A DNA stretch of 64,000 nucleotides. Source: Siphonodentalium dalli (taxonomy: Eukaryota > Mollusca > Scaphopoda > Gadilida > Siphonodentaliidae). A model generated the notes under the pieces. That model was given only the letters and a program-made list of their open reading frames with translations, made no database searches and had not been told where the DNA came from. Position numbers and translations under genes: made by a program. Numbering within the stretch: the stretch's first letter is position 1; each line of letters starts with the position of its first letter. Of the stretch, positions 23,995 to 36,020 are shown in pieces. The stretch is taken from NCBI GenBank assembly GCA_032622095.1, contig CP136068.1, positions 111,427,546 to 111,491,545 on the forward strand, in the 5' to 3' direction.

Positions 23995-24445
23995 ATAATA
24001 CGAATTAACGCTCCCAAATTACTACTTCTTTGGCTTCGGGGTAAACAATAATTGATTCGAGTCGAGGAACCCACCCATCAAAACTAAGGGTGATCAGATA
24101 TCGATTTTTTAAATGTTTTATTTCTCGAGATGTGTACTTATTTGTGAACTGGTAAAAAGTCGTCAAACAGACGGTCTCGGACCAAATTGAGAATGAAGGA
24201 CTGTATAACTATAAAATCAAGTGGCTTTGAAATTTGAAAATTTGAACATCAGGCCATATTTCCTTGAACATAATGTTGATAAATAACACGTTTTGTGGAA
24301 TTTTATACTATAGTTGACTGTGGTTAGCATTACTTTTGGGCAATTAATCGATTCTGATAACTGATTCAGTTAAGCGGCATTTAAAAAAATGTTGTTGTTG
24401 TTGGAATCTGATTATATGGGGAGCATCGAATCGGATTGAGTACCT
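23995..24445 (+). mobile_element. Family D TTAA-flanked MITE
   Basis: The right end reads AATCGGATTGAGTACCT followed by TTAA (24446-24449). The left end carries the variant GATGCATAATACGAATTAACG, also seen at 30354. The interior words TTGATTCGAGTCGAGGAACC and AATCAAGTGGCTTTG match the other copies. Confidence 0.85.
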
Positions 24446-24534
24446 TTAAGTTATGGACTTATTACTTCAGCAAATGTGTGAGCATTATATTAGTTGGAAA
24501 TAACCATTACTTTTATTCCACATTTTCTTCACCC

Positions 24535-26690
24535 AGGTATTCAATCTGATTCGATGGTCCCCATGTAATGAGATCTCAACAACAACGACAACAACAACAA
24601 CATTTTTAGAAATGCCGCTTCAGTTATCAGAATCGATTAATTGAACTATAGTATAAAATTGCCCGAAACGTGTTATTTATCTACACATGTTGTTCGACGA
24701 AATTTCCCCTTATTATAAACACAAAGACTCTTGATTTTAGAGTTACCCATCTTCATCCGCAATTTTGCCCGGCCCGTCGACTGTTTACTGGGCCACTATT
24801 AATTCTCGATGGTGACAGGGGGGTGGGGTAGTGAAAAAAATTGCAGGAAGGTATGCCGTTTTTTTGCATCTGGCATTTTCGGGGACCCACCAACCCCAAA
24901 CCTGCAAAACAAAATTTTTTTTACTCCCAAATTTTTGACACCCACGGCCCACGCCCCAAATTTAATTAAATTTGGTCTAAAACCACATAAAACTCTACTG
25001 ATATCACTCATATGACTGGGAATTATCTCATTTAGTTCAAATAACAGATTAACCTGTTTCAGAAGCTGTTTTAATTGAAAATAAAAATGTTTAATAAATT
25101 GCTTATCATTTGGAAACCTAGGTCATTGTGCAGGATACACACAATTTCATAATTTCTATTTCCTGATTAGTCTGTCAACCAGCCCATTATCTAACATATT
25201 CCATACCACTTATGTTAGTCTACTGGAGCAACTTAATTATATTATACTAAACTAGCTGAAACAGGCTCCCTTTGGCAGCCTATATTCAGTGTCGAGACAC
25301 CTGTGCCCCCCTTTGTGGGACTTAGCGCACATTTTGATCTTAAACAGAGCCTTTATTTATCAGCGGCCCCTTCAATGGCGCTTCAAGCAAATTTTGATCA
25401 TTTGATTTATATATATTGTTTTAATAATTTTTTTTTTTTAGATTGAATTCTTGCTAAATTAACAAAACCATTTTTTTTTTTTTTTAATTCAAAAGTTTAA
25501 AAAACACCTTATAACATCCGCCAGGTGACCCCGAGTCACCACACCACATGTGGTTGAACTCGGTCCAGGTGTCTGAGAGAAAAATCCGGACAGATCCTAT
25601 CCATTTATATATATAGACGACAAGCAGTCACAGCACTATACCATGCAGACTTGGATACTTTTGGTCTTGTGAGAGATCATCTGCGTTGATAGACATGCAA
25701 ATAATTCACTGATTGGCTTGATGCACTGCATGATGACATATATTTTCTACCCATTGATAGTCACATTAATGTTTGAGACAGTCGCATGCTCTTTTTCAAT
25801 GCAAACAATGATCTAGGCATTAGTTACATCAGGACAAGTTTATTTATACATGCAAACTTAGGTCATTGTACAGGATACACATAATTCCATAATTTCTAAC
25901 CATTTACCGATTAGTCTTGTCAACCAGCCCATTATCTAGCATTATGCCTTAATACCTTTGTTGGTCTACTGGAACAATGTCTGTTATAATAAATGACAAA
26001 CAGTCACTATGCCAGACTTGGATATTATAGGTGTTATGAGATTAACAGATCATATGAGTTGATAGACATGCAGATAATTCACTGATTGGCTTGATGCAGT
26101 GATGAACAGTGTTATGACAGTTTTATTCTAGCCATTGATAGTCACATTAATGTTTGAGACAGTTGCTCGCTCTTTTTCTATGCACACAATGATCTAAGCT
26201 TTGGTTACATCAAGACAAGTTTATTTATTTCAGTGTTAAATTTCTCGAAGCTTCTTTCTGAAGGGTGTCAGGAAGGATTTTTTTCACTCCACCGTCCTAT
26301 ATGCAACATGCCATAGCTTAATGCCATCTCCACTAAGACCCATATGAGGACCCAGTAACATAAATATGGTGTTTTTGCTGTTATAGATTCTTATAATATG
26401 TTTTAAACTGTTACAAATGCCAAATAAGTTCACAAAAGGTCTTTAGTAAAAAAAATTGCGTTTGTTGCCCTTAGGGCCACCACCCACCCCAGCATACCTT
26501 CATGCAAATTTGTTATTACCCCCCCCTGATGGTGAAAATAATAGATTTCAGAAATAGATATCTGATAACTCTGAGTTTTGATAGGTGGGTTCCTCGACTC
26601 GAAACAAATTTTTTTTTTTTTACCCCCGAATCCAAATAAATATAGTAATTGAGGGGCGCTTAATCGGAGTATGCATCATTAACTGATATT
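24535..26690 (-). mobile_element. Family D MITE, reverse copy split by a hAT element
   Basis: It opens with AGGTATTCAATCTGATTCGA and runs in reverse through TTGATTTTAGAGTTACCC to about 24815. It resumes after 26527 with AGATATCTGATAACTCTGAG and GGTTCCTCGACTCGAA. The two parts complete one family D unit, with a 1.7-kb hAT element in the middle. Confidence 0.8.
24816..26527. mobile_element. Non-autonomous hAT element, 1.7 kb
   Basis: The left terminus CAGGGGGGTGGGG and the inverted right terminus AGGGGGGGGTAATAACAAA continue into a shared GCAKGAAGGTATGC. Flanks GATGGTGA (24808-24815) and GATGGTGA (26528-26535) form an 8-bp duplication. Inside are two copies of a module of about 370 bp: GTCATTGTRCAGGATACACA at 25122 and 25863, and GATAGTCACATTAATGTTTG at about 25758 and 26138. 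The first copy is interrupted by about 380 bp (25244-25615). No transposase frame was found. Confidence 0.8.
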
Positions 26691-27011
26691 CAGGATTCAG
26701 TGGCTAGGGTGTCACTTAGGTTTTTATTCCATGTCTCTCGGTGGATATATGTTCCGAAATTTCTGAATGAAAGCAGTCATGTTTCGTCTAACCAGAACAG
26801 CGGCATGCATCCTGCAACAACTATACATATGTGTATATATATACATTATTGTGTTAATATACCATAACGCTTTGTACACATATTCTGAAATGTTTTTCAC
26901 GATGCCGTGATTTCCATGGAGTGACATTTTGGCGACATATTTTAACAATATCCCCTGTTCTCATCCCCCGGCCAATTTCCTCTATAATATACGGTACATG
27001 TTAATTATTTT

Positions 27012-27238
27012 TTCCGTTGTTAGTAAATTCCGAAGGTGTGGAGTTACCTGTCCAGTATCGATGACCACGCGAGAGTCCCGTTCAATCAAAGGGCAATGTG
27101 TTATTATAACGTCGTAAAACATGAATATGTCCCGTTAGTTTGCATGTTTGCGCGAGCACAACAAATGGACAATGTCTCACATAATTTCGTGTCAACGAGA
27201 ATTTATTTGAAAAACGCGATTGTTTCCACGTGCAGGCC
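27012..27238. repeat. Dispersed repeat, family I, copy 2
   Basis: It matches 22668-22905 through GGTGTGGAGTTACC, ACAACAAATGGACAATGTCTC and CGTGTCAACGAGAATTTATT. It is followed by a G tract of about 26 bases at 27285-27310. Confidence 0.6.
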
Positions 27239-27394
27239 ATCGCGAGGATATTGACTCTTCCTGATTTTATAATATTTACAGCGGGGGGGGGGGGGGGGGG
27301 GGGGGGGGGATGCACCGAACCTGAAAACTTATGACCCACGGTCAGCGGCCATGCTGATTTATGAGCCTTTGCTGAACCCTGTTAAGAGAGGTGT

Positions 27395-27590
27395 GAATCT
27401 TGGATGTGATTGTTTTTTTTGAAAATAGGGAAACATAAGAGATAGAGAGGGGAGACTGCACGTGAGAGTGATAGAGAGAGATATATATATATAGGCAGAG
27501 AGCAGATAGAGACGGAGATAGAGAGAGATAGAGAGAGACAGAGAGAGAGAGAAGGGAGACAGGGAGCAGAGAGAGAGAGAGAGAGAGGGA

Positions 27591-27628
<38 letters not shown>

Positions 27629-27640
27629 TCATAGAGGCAG
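27395..27640. repeat. GA-rich microsatellite
   Basis: Impure (GA)n with GATA interruptions. The apparent serine/leucine frame on the minus strand is a translation of this repeat. Confidence 0.9.
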
Positions 27641-27644
27641 AGCG

Positions 27645-29107
27645 ACGGTCATATATAGAGGGCCGCTGTTGACACCCCCGCGCATAGGATTGATTGATTG
27701 ATCGCCAAGTTAAAAGATCATATAGTCACCATTTTGTGTGCGACTTACCTAACAGTTTGTGTGCGACTTACCTAACAGGTGTGCTTGAAATATAAGACCT
27801 CTTTCTGGCAAAAAAAAGAAAAGAAATATTGAATCATATTGTATTTTATGCACAAAACCGCGGCATCCGCGACAATGACGAGAGGCGCTCTTTATGCCTT
27901 TATGCATAAACCGATTATATGCAACAGCGTCTCACTGTGTGTTAATTTGTCTGGATGAGGCGATGATCATCATCAGATCATCATAGCTCAAAACATCAAA
28001 CGGAGTTCATTCAATTCCATGTGACGTCACGGTTACTTATGCTTAATATGTTGTATCTGTTGGATTCCCTATAAAAATCGTTCACACTTGGACAACTGTT
28101 TAGAAAAGCAACACTTGTTTTCCATTTAGTTTACTGCGTTGTAACCGCAAGATATCCCAAATCCAATTAAGAGTACGAACTAATGATGCGGCAGGGGGTG
28201 TTAATTAAAACTATATCACAGAATCCAGCCAACCGTGAGAATATCTTGCGCGAATCTTCGGCAGACGAGAATCATGCATTTTCTTTCACGGTACAATCAC
28301 ATTGGAACATCAAAGAGAGCGTTTTCTTTATTAACAAAAACGAATTAAATATTTTGCGTTGCTGCTGTTTATTGCGGAATAATACAGTTATAGCCAGCGG
28401 AGTCGTCAAATGGCGCGAATATGACAATTTGAATACGTTTGATCCTAATATGGACAATTAAAACGTTTTAAATGTCGTAACATGTGTAAACACAATTGTC
28501 ATAATCATTAAACATGCATTATAAGTTCTAATGGCGCTAAAATTTACATAGGCGAGTTCGGTGACACTTCTTTCAGAGTAAAGATATATAATTACTCTAA
28601 CAACCAAATTGATATCATAAATAGAGGATCCATAACGAGTTGCAATTCTATACGTAATAATATAACCTTAGCGGGCGAGGTTAATGAATTTCGTATAGAA
28701 ATTTGCGACCAATTTGAGATCATTTTTATCGCATAATCATGCAGATTTTAGCAAGGAAAAATATCTCGAAACGGCTGCGTTTTAAATATAATATTGATTT
28801 TACAGCAAAAGCGAGAGTTAGGACATCTTTAAGGAAAACTATAGTTCCATTTTAAATGTGTCTTTTCGTGTTGACAAAATTGTTCAACACGTTATCACCC
28901 ATATTATCTCACAGTTATCACTATGGTGAAATATCCACATGCGACTCTCGTGATTCTGGCTGATGTTACTAGTTTTTCTAGTTTTTGCTGGTATATATAG
29001 TACTCACAGAATGACCAGCGCCCCTGGTGATGATACGGTCAATAAGTAATAGGTCGAAACAATGAATGGAGCCGTCGATTAAAGTGTGTGATATACTCAT
29101 TTTGCGG
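27645..29107. other. Unassigned stretch
   Basis: A 23-bp direct duplication containing GTGTGCGACTTACCTAACAG lies at 27733-27779. A 92-codon frame (28183-28461, plus) has no recognisable domain or splice context, so no gene is called. Confidence 0.35.
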
Positions 29108-29111
29108 TTAA

Positions 29112-29529
29112 AGGTACTCAATCCGATTAAGCACCTCTCAATTACTATTTATTTGGCTTCGGGAGTAAAAAAATATTTGATTCGAGTCGAGGAACCCATC
29201 CATCAAAGATCAGAGTGATCAGATATCGATTTTTAAAATATATAATTTTTCACCACCTGGAATATTAAGTGGCCCAGTAAAAGTCGACGAGAAGACCAAA
29301 TAGCGGATGAAGATAGATAACTCTAAAATCAAGTGGTTTTTTTTGTGTCAGATATTTGACAAACCGGCAAAATTTAATTGTAAAAAATGTTGATAAATAA
29401 CAAGTTTTGGGCATTTTTATACTTAATGGACTGTGGTTAGCATTAAATTTGGGCAATTAATCGATTCTGATAAGTGCAGCGGCATTTCAAAAAAAATAAT
29501 TTTGTTGGACTCTGGCGTATTGAGTACCT
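29112..29529 (+). mobile_element. Family D TTAA-flanked MITE, complete copy
   Basis: Both ends are present: AGGTACTCAATCCGATTAAG on the left and GTATTGAGTACCT on the right, each flanked by TTAA (29108-29111 and 29530-29533). The 418-bp interior is non-coding. With the copies at 2825, 17117, 23995, 24535 and 30354, family D reaches six members. Confidence 0.9.
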
Positions 29530-29533
29530 TTAA

Positions 29534-30349
29534 AGTGAACATCTATAATCATGGAACATGGAATAGCGACCTAGTCAGCCATTCATTGTAGACAGACAGC
29601 CGGACGGAACACATTCCTATATACCCCGCCGAATTATAGAAAAACATATAAAAAGATATTCAAATCCAACTGCTGGTACCCGAATAAATAACAAAACTGA
29701 ATCCCAAATGCGTTGCAGCTGGAAATTCTGCTATTTTCCAAGTCTAACGAAGCCAATAACTCTAACTAAAATCTATATATGGACGAATATCCAATAGTAT
29801 ATTAATATCCTTGTACACATGCTGGTCTATTGGAAACCCTACTAAAATTTAATTCCGGTCATTGATATATAGGAATAATGAATGAAAGTGCCAATGACAC
29901 TGTAACTCAATCTGGAGAGGCGTTAATTTTATGCTGAGTAGTCAATAGAATGAACAAGATTAAGGAAAGTCGGAAAGTTTGAGTGAAGGGATTGTACTGT
30001 TTGCATGAAATTGTTTTCATTTAAAACCTTTCTCCAATAAATGTGGGCTACATGGTGTGCCGATGGATTCAAATCTGAAATCCAAGAATGGTAAACTCCC
30101 ATCCGATGATCGATACGAAGTTTGGTGACGATTGGATGAGGGCTGTGACCTGTATGGTGTGCCAGACGAAATTGTTGACGGACGAACAAAAAAGACGCGC
30201 GTGAGGTACGTTCTTTTGTTTCCCGATATAACATCAACTTTTTGGGTGCACCCCACAATTTCGTACCAGAGAAGTGTTTTTTTTAAAAGCTGGGCTATCA
30301 TCATAACAAAGGATAACGAAATCTGACAACTCACACCGGAGTTACAATG
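29534..30349. other. Stretch with family Q repeat fragment
   Basis: Family Q recurs at 30029-30172 (AATAAATGTGGGCT through GGTGACGATTGGATGAG, compare 7993-8160). The rest is unassigned. Overlapping frames of about 105 codons on the minus strand follow the repeat and are not supported as genes. Confidence 0.55.
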
Positions 30350-30353
30350 TTAA

Positions 30354-30800
30354 AGATGCATAATGCTAATTAACGCTCATAAATTACTATTTCCTTGGCT
30401 TCGGGGATAACAAATATTTGATTCGAGTCGACGAACCCATCAAAGCTCATAGTGATCAGATATCGATTTTTAAAAATCTATTATTTATCACTACGAATTA
30501 TTGTTTTGTGGCCAAGTAACAGTCCGACGAGACGACGGTCTCGGACCAAATTGCGGATGAAGATGGACAACTCTAAAATCAAGTGGCTTTTTTGTGTCAG
30601 ATATTTGACAAACAGGTATAATTTCGTTGAACAAATTGTTGATAAATAACAGGTTTTGGTCAATTTTATACTATATATAGTTGACTGTGGTTAGCATTAT
30701 TTTTAGGCAATTAATCGATTTTGATAACTGAAACGGCATTTTAAAAGTGTTGCTGTTGGAATCTGATGATATGGGGACGATCAAATCGGATTGAGTACCT
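30354..30800 (+). mobile_element. Family D TTAA-flanked MITE, complete copy
   Basis: It is flanked by TTAA at 30350-30353 and 30801-30804. The left end is the variant AGATGCATAATGCTAATTAA and the right end AATCGGATTGAGTACCT. The interior matches 29112-29529. Confidence 0.9.
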
Positions 30801-31329
30801 TTAAATGTTCGAATTAAGGAATATACAAGTGGTCAGACTCCTCGACTAAAATACCGCGAACCTCCTCCGTGGAGCGGGGCATAATAACATAGGGATATGA
30901 ATTACGCAACGTCATTTAACGTCATTTGTCGTTAATGTGATGCAATAATAAACGATCTTTATAAAAATGGTATATGAGTAAACTATAAATTTTATGAGCG
31001 AATATAGTTGAGTTGGTAAATTATCAGTAAAGATTAAAGAGCGTTCTCATCAACATATAAGGACGTTTGAGTCGAGACATTGAATTTAGAAACGTTTTCT
31101 TCTGAATGAAAAGGAGTTCATTGTTAGCCTATTTCTCATTATAATATGACATTAATCTCTACGCTGACAACGCCCGTATATCCAGTTCAAAACCTGGGAA
31201 CATTTTGATGTTCTGACAATAAACTTTATGATATTGAAACAATAACGCAGGTAATACATCTCTTAGTTATGATGCCGGCACCTTAATGATGTATTTCACA
31301 ATGTGTGAAGGTCTCAGTTCGAGATTGCA

Positions 31330-31532
31330 GCACACACTAACAATATTAATTAAATACAACAAGTAATATACAACAAGTGATATGATATATCTTTAATACC
31401 TCCTCTGTGGAGAGTCAGCTTATATACACTGTACACGTATAGAGAATACAATATATACACAGTGATACATAACAAAGAAAGCGGGATACATGTGAAAGAA
31501 CGCACTGCATTAGGAACGAGTGCCCCGCATAG
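31330..31532 (-). pseudogene. 3' end of LINE B beyond the palindrome insertion
   Basis: On the minus strand, after the palindrome and its duplication, the LINE frame continues for a few codons (CGG GGC ACT CGT TCC) to TAA. About 180 bp of A/T-rich sequence follow before the family J arm. This is the 3' UTR of the LINE relic whose coding part lies at 34297-35350. Confidence 0.65.
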
Positions 31533-34288
31533 GGGTGTGACTAATTACCGCCCGGGACCGCCCGGGACCGCCCGGGACCACCCGGGACCGCCCGGGCGGC
31601 CCAACGAGCCCGTGGACACAATATATCGACGGTGTAACGTAGCGGCATGCCACCTGAGGGCAACATAGAAAAATTTACTCGCTCGCTCGTCTCCGGCCGG
31701 TCATAGTAACCCCACAAATGCCGATATTGGCTAAAAGAGCCCGGGTGATTACTGGTGTCTTCGTGTGTGTTCAGACAGATTATTTTGGTGATTCTCGGTA
31801 GTGCAATAAGTGCAATACACCTGAGTGTTAATTCCATGTATTGACTCGTTGACGCGTCCACGGCCGATGTTATTAACCCCTCAAATTCCGGTAAAATAGT
31901 GTATAAACAAAAGAACCTTGGAACCGCCCGGGACCGCCCGGGCGGCCCCATGGGCCCGTGGACACTATATCTCGACGTTATAACATAGCGACATACCCCA
32001 CGAGGTCAATCTAGAAAATGTTACTCGCTCGCTCGACCCCGGCCGGTGTTATTAACCCTTCAAAATCCGACAAAATGGTATATAAACAAAAAGAACATTG
32101 GGACCGCCCGTGGCCGCCCGGGTGGCCCCACGTGCCCGTGGACACAATATCTCGACGTTATAACGTAGCGACATACCCCACGAGGTCAACCTACAAAATG
32201 GTACTCGCTCGCTCGACTCCGGCCGGCGTTATTAACCCCTCAAAATCCGATAAAATGGTATATAAACAAAAAGAACATTGGGACCGCCCGGGACCGCCCG
32301 GGTGGCCCCACGTGCCCGTGGACACAATGTCTCGACGGTATTACGTAGCGACATGCCACCTGAGGGCAACATCGAAAAAAGTACTCGCTCGCTCGTCTCC
32401 GGTCGGTCATATTAACACCACAAATGCCGATATTGGCTAAAAGAGCCTGGGTGATAACTGGTGTCTTCGTGTGTTTTCAGACAGATTATTTTGGTGATTC
32501 TCGGTAGTGCAATAAGTGCAATACACCTGAGTGTTAATTCCATGTATTGACTCGTTGACGCGTCCACGGCCGATGTTATTAACCCCTCAAATTCCGGTAA
32601 AATAGTGTATAAACAAAAGAACCGCCCGGGCGGCCCCATGATGCCCGTGGACACTATATCTCGACGTTATAACATAGCGACATACCCCACGAGGTCACCC
32701 TAGAAAATGTTACTCGCTCGCTCGACCCCGGCCGGTGTTATTAACCCTTCAAAATCCGACAAAATGGTATATAAACAAAAAGAACACTGGGACCGCCCGG
32801 GTGGCCCCACGTGCCCGTGGACACAATATCTCGACGTTATAACGTAGCGACATACCCCATGAGGTCAACCTAGAAAATGTCCCGGGCGGTCCCAATCTTC
32901 TTTTTGTTTATATACCATTTTATCGGATTTTGAGGGGTTAATAACACCGGCCGGAGTCGAGCGAGCGAGTAACATTTTCTAGGTTGACCTCGCGTGGTAT
33001 GTCGCTACGTTATAACGTCGATATATTGTGTCCACGGGTACGTGGGGCCGCCCGGGCGGTCCCGGGCGGTCCCAATGTTCTTTTTGTCTATATACCATTT
33101 TATCGGAATTTGAGGGGTTTATAACATCGGCCGTGGACGCGTCAACGAGTCAATACATGGAATTAACACTCAGGTGTATTGCACTTATTGCACTACCGAG
33201 AATCACCAAAATAATCTGTCTGAAAACACACGAAGACATCCGTAATCATCCAGACTCTTTTAGCCAATATCGGCATTTGTGGGGTTAATATGACCGGCCG
33301 GAGACGAGCGAGCGAGTAAAGTTTTCTATGTTGCCCTCAGGTGGCATGTCGCTACGTTACACCGTCGAGATATTGTGTCCACGGGCCCGTGGGGCCACCC
33401 GGGCGGTCCCGGGCGGTCCCAATGTTCTTTTTGTCTATATACCATTTTATCGGATTTTGAGGGGTTAATAACACCGGCCGGAGTCGAGCGAGCGAGTAAC
33501 ATTTTGTAGGTTGACCTCGTGGGGTATGTCGCTACGTTATAACGTCGAGATATAGTGTCCACGGGCCCATGGGGCCTCCCGGGCGGTCCCAATGTTCTTT
33601 TTGTTTATATACAATTTTATCGGATTTTGAGGGGTTAATAACACCGGCCGGAGTCGAGCGAGCGAGTAACATTTTCTAGGTTGACCTCGTGGGGTATGTC
33701 GCTACGTTATAACGTCGATATATTGTGTCCACGGGCACGTGGGTCACCCGGGCGGTCCCGGGCGGTCCCAATGTTCTTTTTGTTTATATACCATTTTGTC
33801 GGATTTTGAGGGGTTAATAACACCGGCCGGGGTCGAGCGAGCGAGTAACATTTTCTAGGTTGACCTCGTGGGGTATGTCGCTATGTTATAACGTCGAGAT
33901 ATAGTGTCCACGGGCCCATGAGGCCGCCCGGGCGGTCCCGGGCGGTTCCAAGGTTCTTTTGTTTATACACTATTTTACCGGAATTTGAGGGGTTAATAAC
34001 ATCGGCCGTGGACGAGTCAATACATGGAATTAACACTCAGGTGTATTGCACTTATTGCACTACCGAGAATCACCAAAATAATCTGTCTGAAAACACACGA
34101 AGACACCAGTAATCACCCAGGCTCTTTTAGCCAATATCGGCATTTGTGGGGTTAATATGACCGGCCGGAGACGAGCGAGCGAGTAAATTTTTCTATGTTG
34201 CCCTCAGGTGGCATGTCGCTACGTTATACCGTCGATATATTGTGTCCACGGGCTCGTGGGGCCGCCCGGGCGGTAATTAGTCACACCG
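31533..34288. mobile_element. GC-rich giant palindrome with 8-bp duplication
   Basis: The two arms (31533 to about 32880 and about 32881-34288) are inverted copies over 1.3 kb. The termini read GGTGTGACTAATTACCGCCC, and the first base outside that match differs. The duplication CCGCATAG flanks it exactly (31525-31532 and 34289-34296). Each arm is itself a tandem array of about 180-bp units with CCGCCCGGGACCGCCCGGG, CCCGTGGACAC, CTCGCTCGCTCG and CCGGCCG. Some units are extended to about 350-385 bp by a segment with CAGACAGATTATTTTGG. The composition contrasts sharply with the AT-rich surroundings. There is no coding capacity, and long frames here translate the array. The 8-bp duplication fits hAT, MULE or foldback types, and the superfamily is not settled. 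Confidence 0.9.
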
Positions 34289-34296
34289 CCGCATAG

Positions 34297-35350
34297 CGTT
34301 GCACGCATGCAGAAGGAACACAGCAGCGTCCAAGATCAGTTCACCGGAGTCACAATAAACATCTATCCATTCACACAGGGTAGTACTTCCCAGAAGTAGC
34401 GCCGTTAAGTTCAGACATGCATGACAGGAATTGCAGACGATCGAAAGCCCGGATCCCGAATACGTCAATAATTCTCTCCAAGAAGATATCTCGTAGATGT
34501 ATTAAAATACTTGCTTTGCATGAGAACAGCGCGTGTGTAATATCATTGTCGTAAAATAAGCCACATTGAGCACAACACAGTCTATTTGGATATGTGGTTT
34601 TATTTAATAGAAGTACCAGATGACGCAGCTCTCTCGATCGGTGACGGTTGTGTGAAAGCAGAGACCATATTCGCCAGGAAGACAGCGGATCGGCGTGGCA
34701 TTTCAGAAATAAAGAGAGATCAGTGTCAGATGAAACAGAGTTCAACCACTCCAGTCTGTAGTGATTGAAACTGAAGCTTTCACGAGTTTTTTCCATTCCA
34801 TTTTACGAGGAAAGAAACCAGTATCCATGTATTCCATGAGAACATTGAGAAGGTCGTACTGGCGGAGCAAGGGCATGACATCTGCGACGAACCCAGATGA
34901 TTGGCGATTGAAGAATACATATTGGTGCAATTTTAGCAAGAATAGGCGCAGAGGAATCTGATGGCCCTGTGGAAGATGAACAAGCTTCTCAACGAATAAA
35001 AGTTTTTTCACGTGTAGTTCTCTTGACACAGGCATAATGCCGAGAAGACTTAGAGAAACATTTGATCTGGATCGAATTGGTAGAGACTGACAGTTCTTTA
35101 TACATGAACGGAAAGACTTCTCAATAGTTTGTATGGCGGACTGATTGTCAAGTGGGAAAAGTTCTGCACCATATAGAGCTCTTGGTAGGACAATTGATTT
35201 GAAGAGCTTAATCATCGTTGTGGGTGTGCAAGCCTGTAATTTCTGCTTCCCTGATAAGGAAAAATATGACCGACGCATTTTTTGTGACATGAGTTCTGCT
35301 CGTTTTGTCGCTGTTTTGAATTTGGTTTGCACGATACCGAGGTGGTGCAT
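34297..35350 (-). pseudogene. LINE B pol relic (region after RT to C-terminus)
   Basis: The minus-strand frame 34742-35350 encodes the segment following the RT palm in LINE pol proteins (KMRRSYFSLSGKQKLQA and IVLPRALYGAELF). After a frameshift near 34745-34790 it continues in 34371-34796 with a zinc-finger-like CCAQCGLFYDNDITHALFSC. A second frameshift near 34375-34440 leads into 34277-34468, ending LLHACNAMR at the palindrome insertion. The element is 5'-truncated, twice frameshifted and split, hence dead. It lies next to a different LINE end (35345-35770). Confidence 0.8.
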
Positions 35351-35770
35351 TCCATTCCATCGTGGATAGGCGTCTCACCGAGAGACCACGCTCTATTGGA
35401 ACATTTTCTAATCAAGTTGCATATTTTATAACAAGAATCTAGTTTTTCATTTTTGAGAATCCAATTGAATTGCCGAGTTTCTGACATAGCGCTAAATCCA
35501 TTATATTGCACTTTCATTACTTCATATAGTTCATTTCTCAAATCTGCATATAACGGACATTTCATTATAAAATGAAATTCATCTTCAACTAGTTTCTGTT
35601 TGATCGGACAATGTAAACATATTCGATATTCCTTGTGTGAGACAATTTCGCTCATGTAATTTTCCCCGGGTAATCAGTTCAATGATTATTGTGAAATCGG
35701 CTCATAAAGTCGCCTACATATAAGTCATGGAATTTCGAGCTATAAATTTCAACCACTGTAAAATACATCA
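35345..35770 (-). pseudogene. LINE A C-terminal relic
   Basis: The frame beginning at 35655 reads RICLHCPIKQ and VEDEFHFIMKCPLYADLRNE, the C-terminal zinc-finger motif of LINE pol. Sequence upstream on the minus strand (to about 35700) holds an out-of-frame continuation, indicating a frameshift. It closely resembles the relic at 57573-57960 (ICLMCDM, then HFIMEC). LINE B sequence begins where this relic ends, near 35350. Confidence 0.75.
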
Positions 35771-35774
35771 TTAA

Positions 35775-36020
35775 CCCTTTGAGTGCCAGGTCCGATTTTT
35801 GTATTAACCCATATACCCTGTGCCAATGCATTCTCTTATATATGCGAGTCGACCATAGGTCGCCTCGCATATATAAGAGAATGCATTGGCCTAACAATTT
35901 TTTTTTTTTTTTTTTTTTTTTTACAATTTTTTACAATTTTAATAATTTATTCTTATATTCTTTAACAGACTTATTTTGTAGGTTTAGGGCCGATGAGATC
36001 GGCCCCTGGCACTCAAAGGG
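35775..36020. mobile_element. TTAA-flanked hairpin element, GAGTGCCAGG terminus
   Basis: The ends read CCCTTTGAGTGCCAGG and its complement CCTGGCACTCAAAGGG, flanked by TTAA (35771-35774 and 36021-36024). This is a piggyBac-like arrangement. It carries one 67-bp hairpin (35823-35889) and a T tract (35898-35922). It is non-coding. The termini differ from those of the other hairpin elements. Confidence 0.85.

Noticed and set aside
27342-27632. Serine/leucine-rich frame, minus strand
   Set aside because: Pure translation of the GA microsatellite.
31541-33592. Frames of 80-140 codons across the GC-rich palindrome
   Set aside because: They recur with each repeat unit on both strands and translate the tandem array. 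They are not genes.
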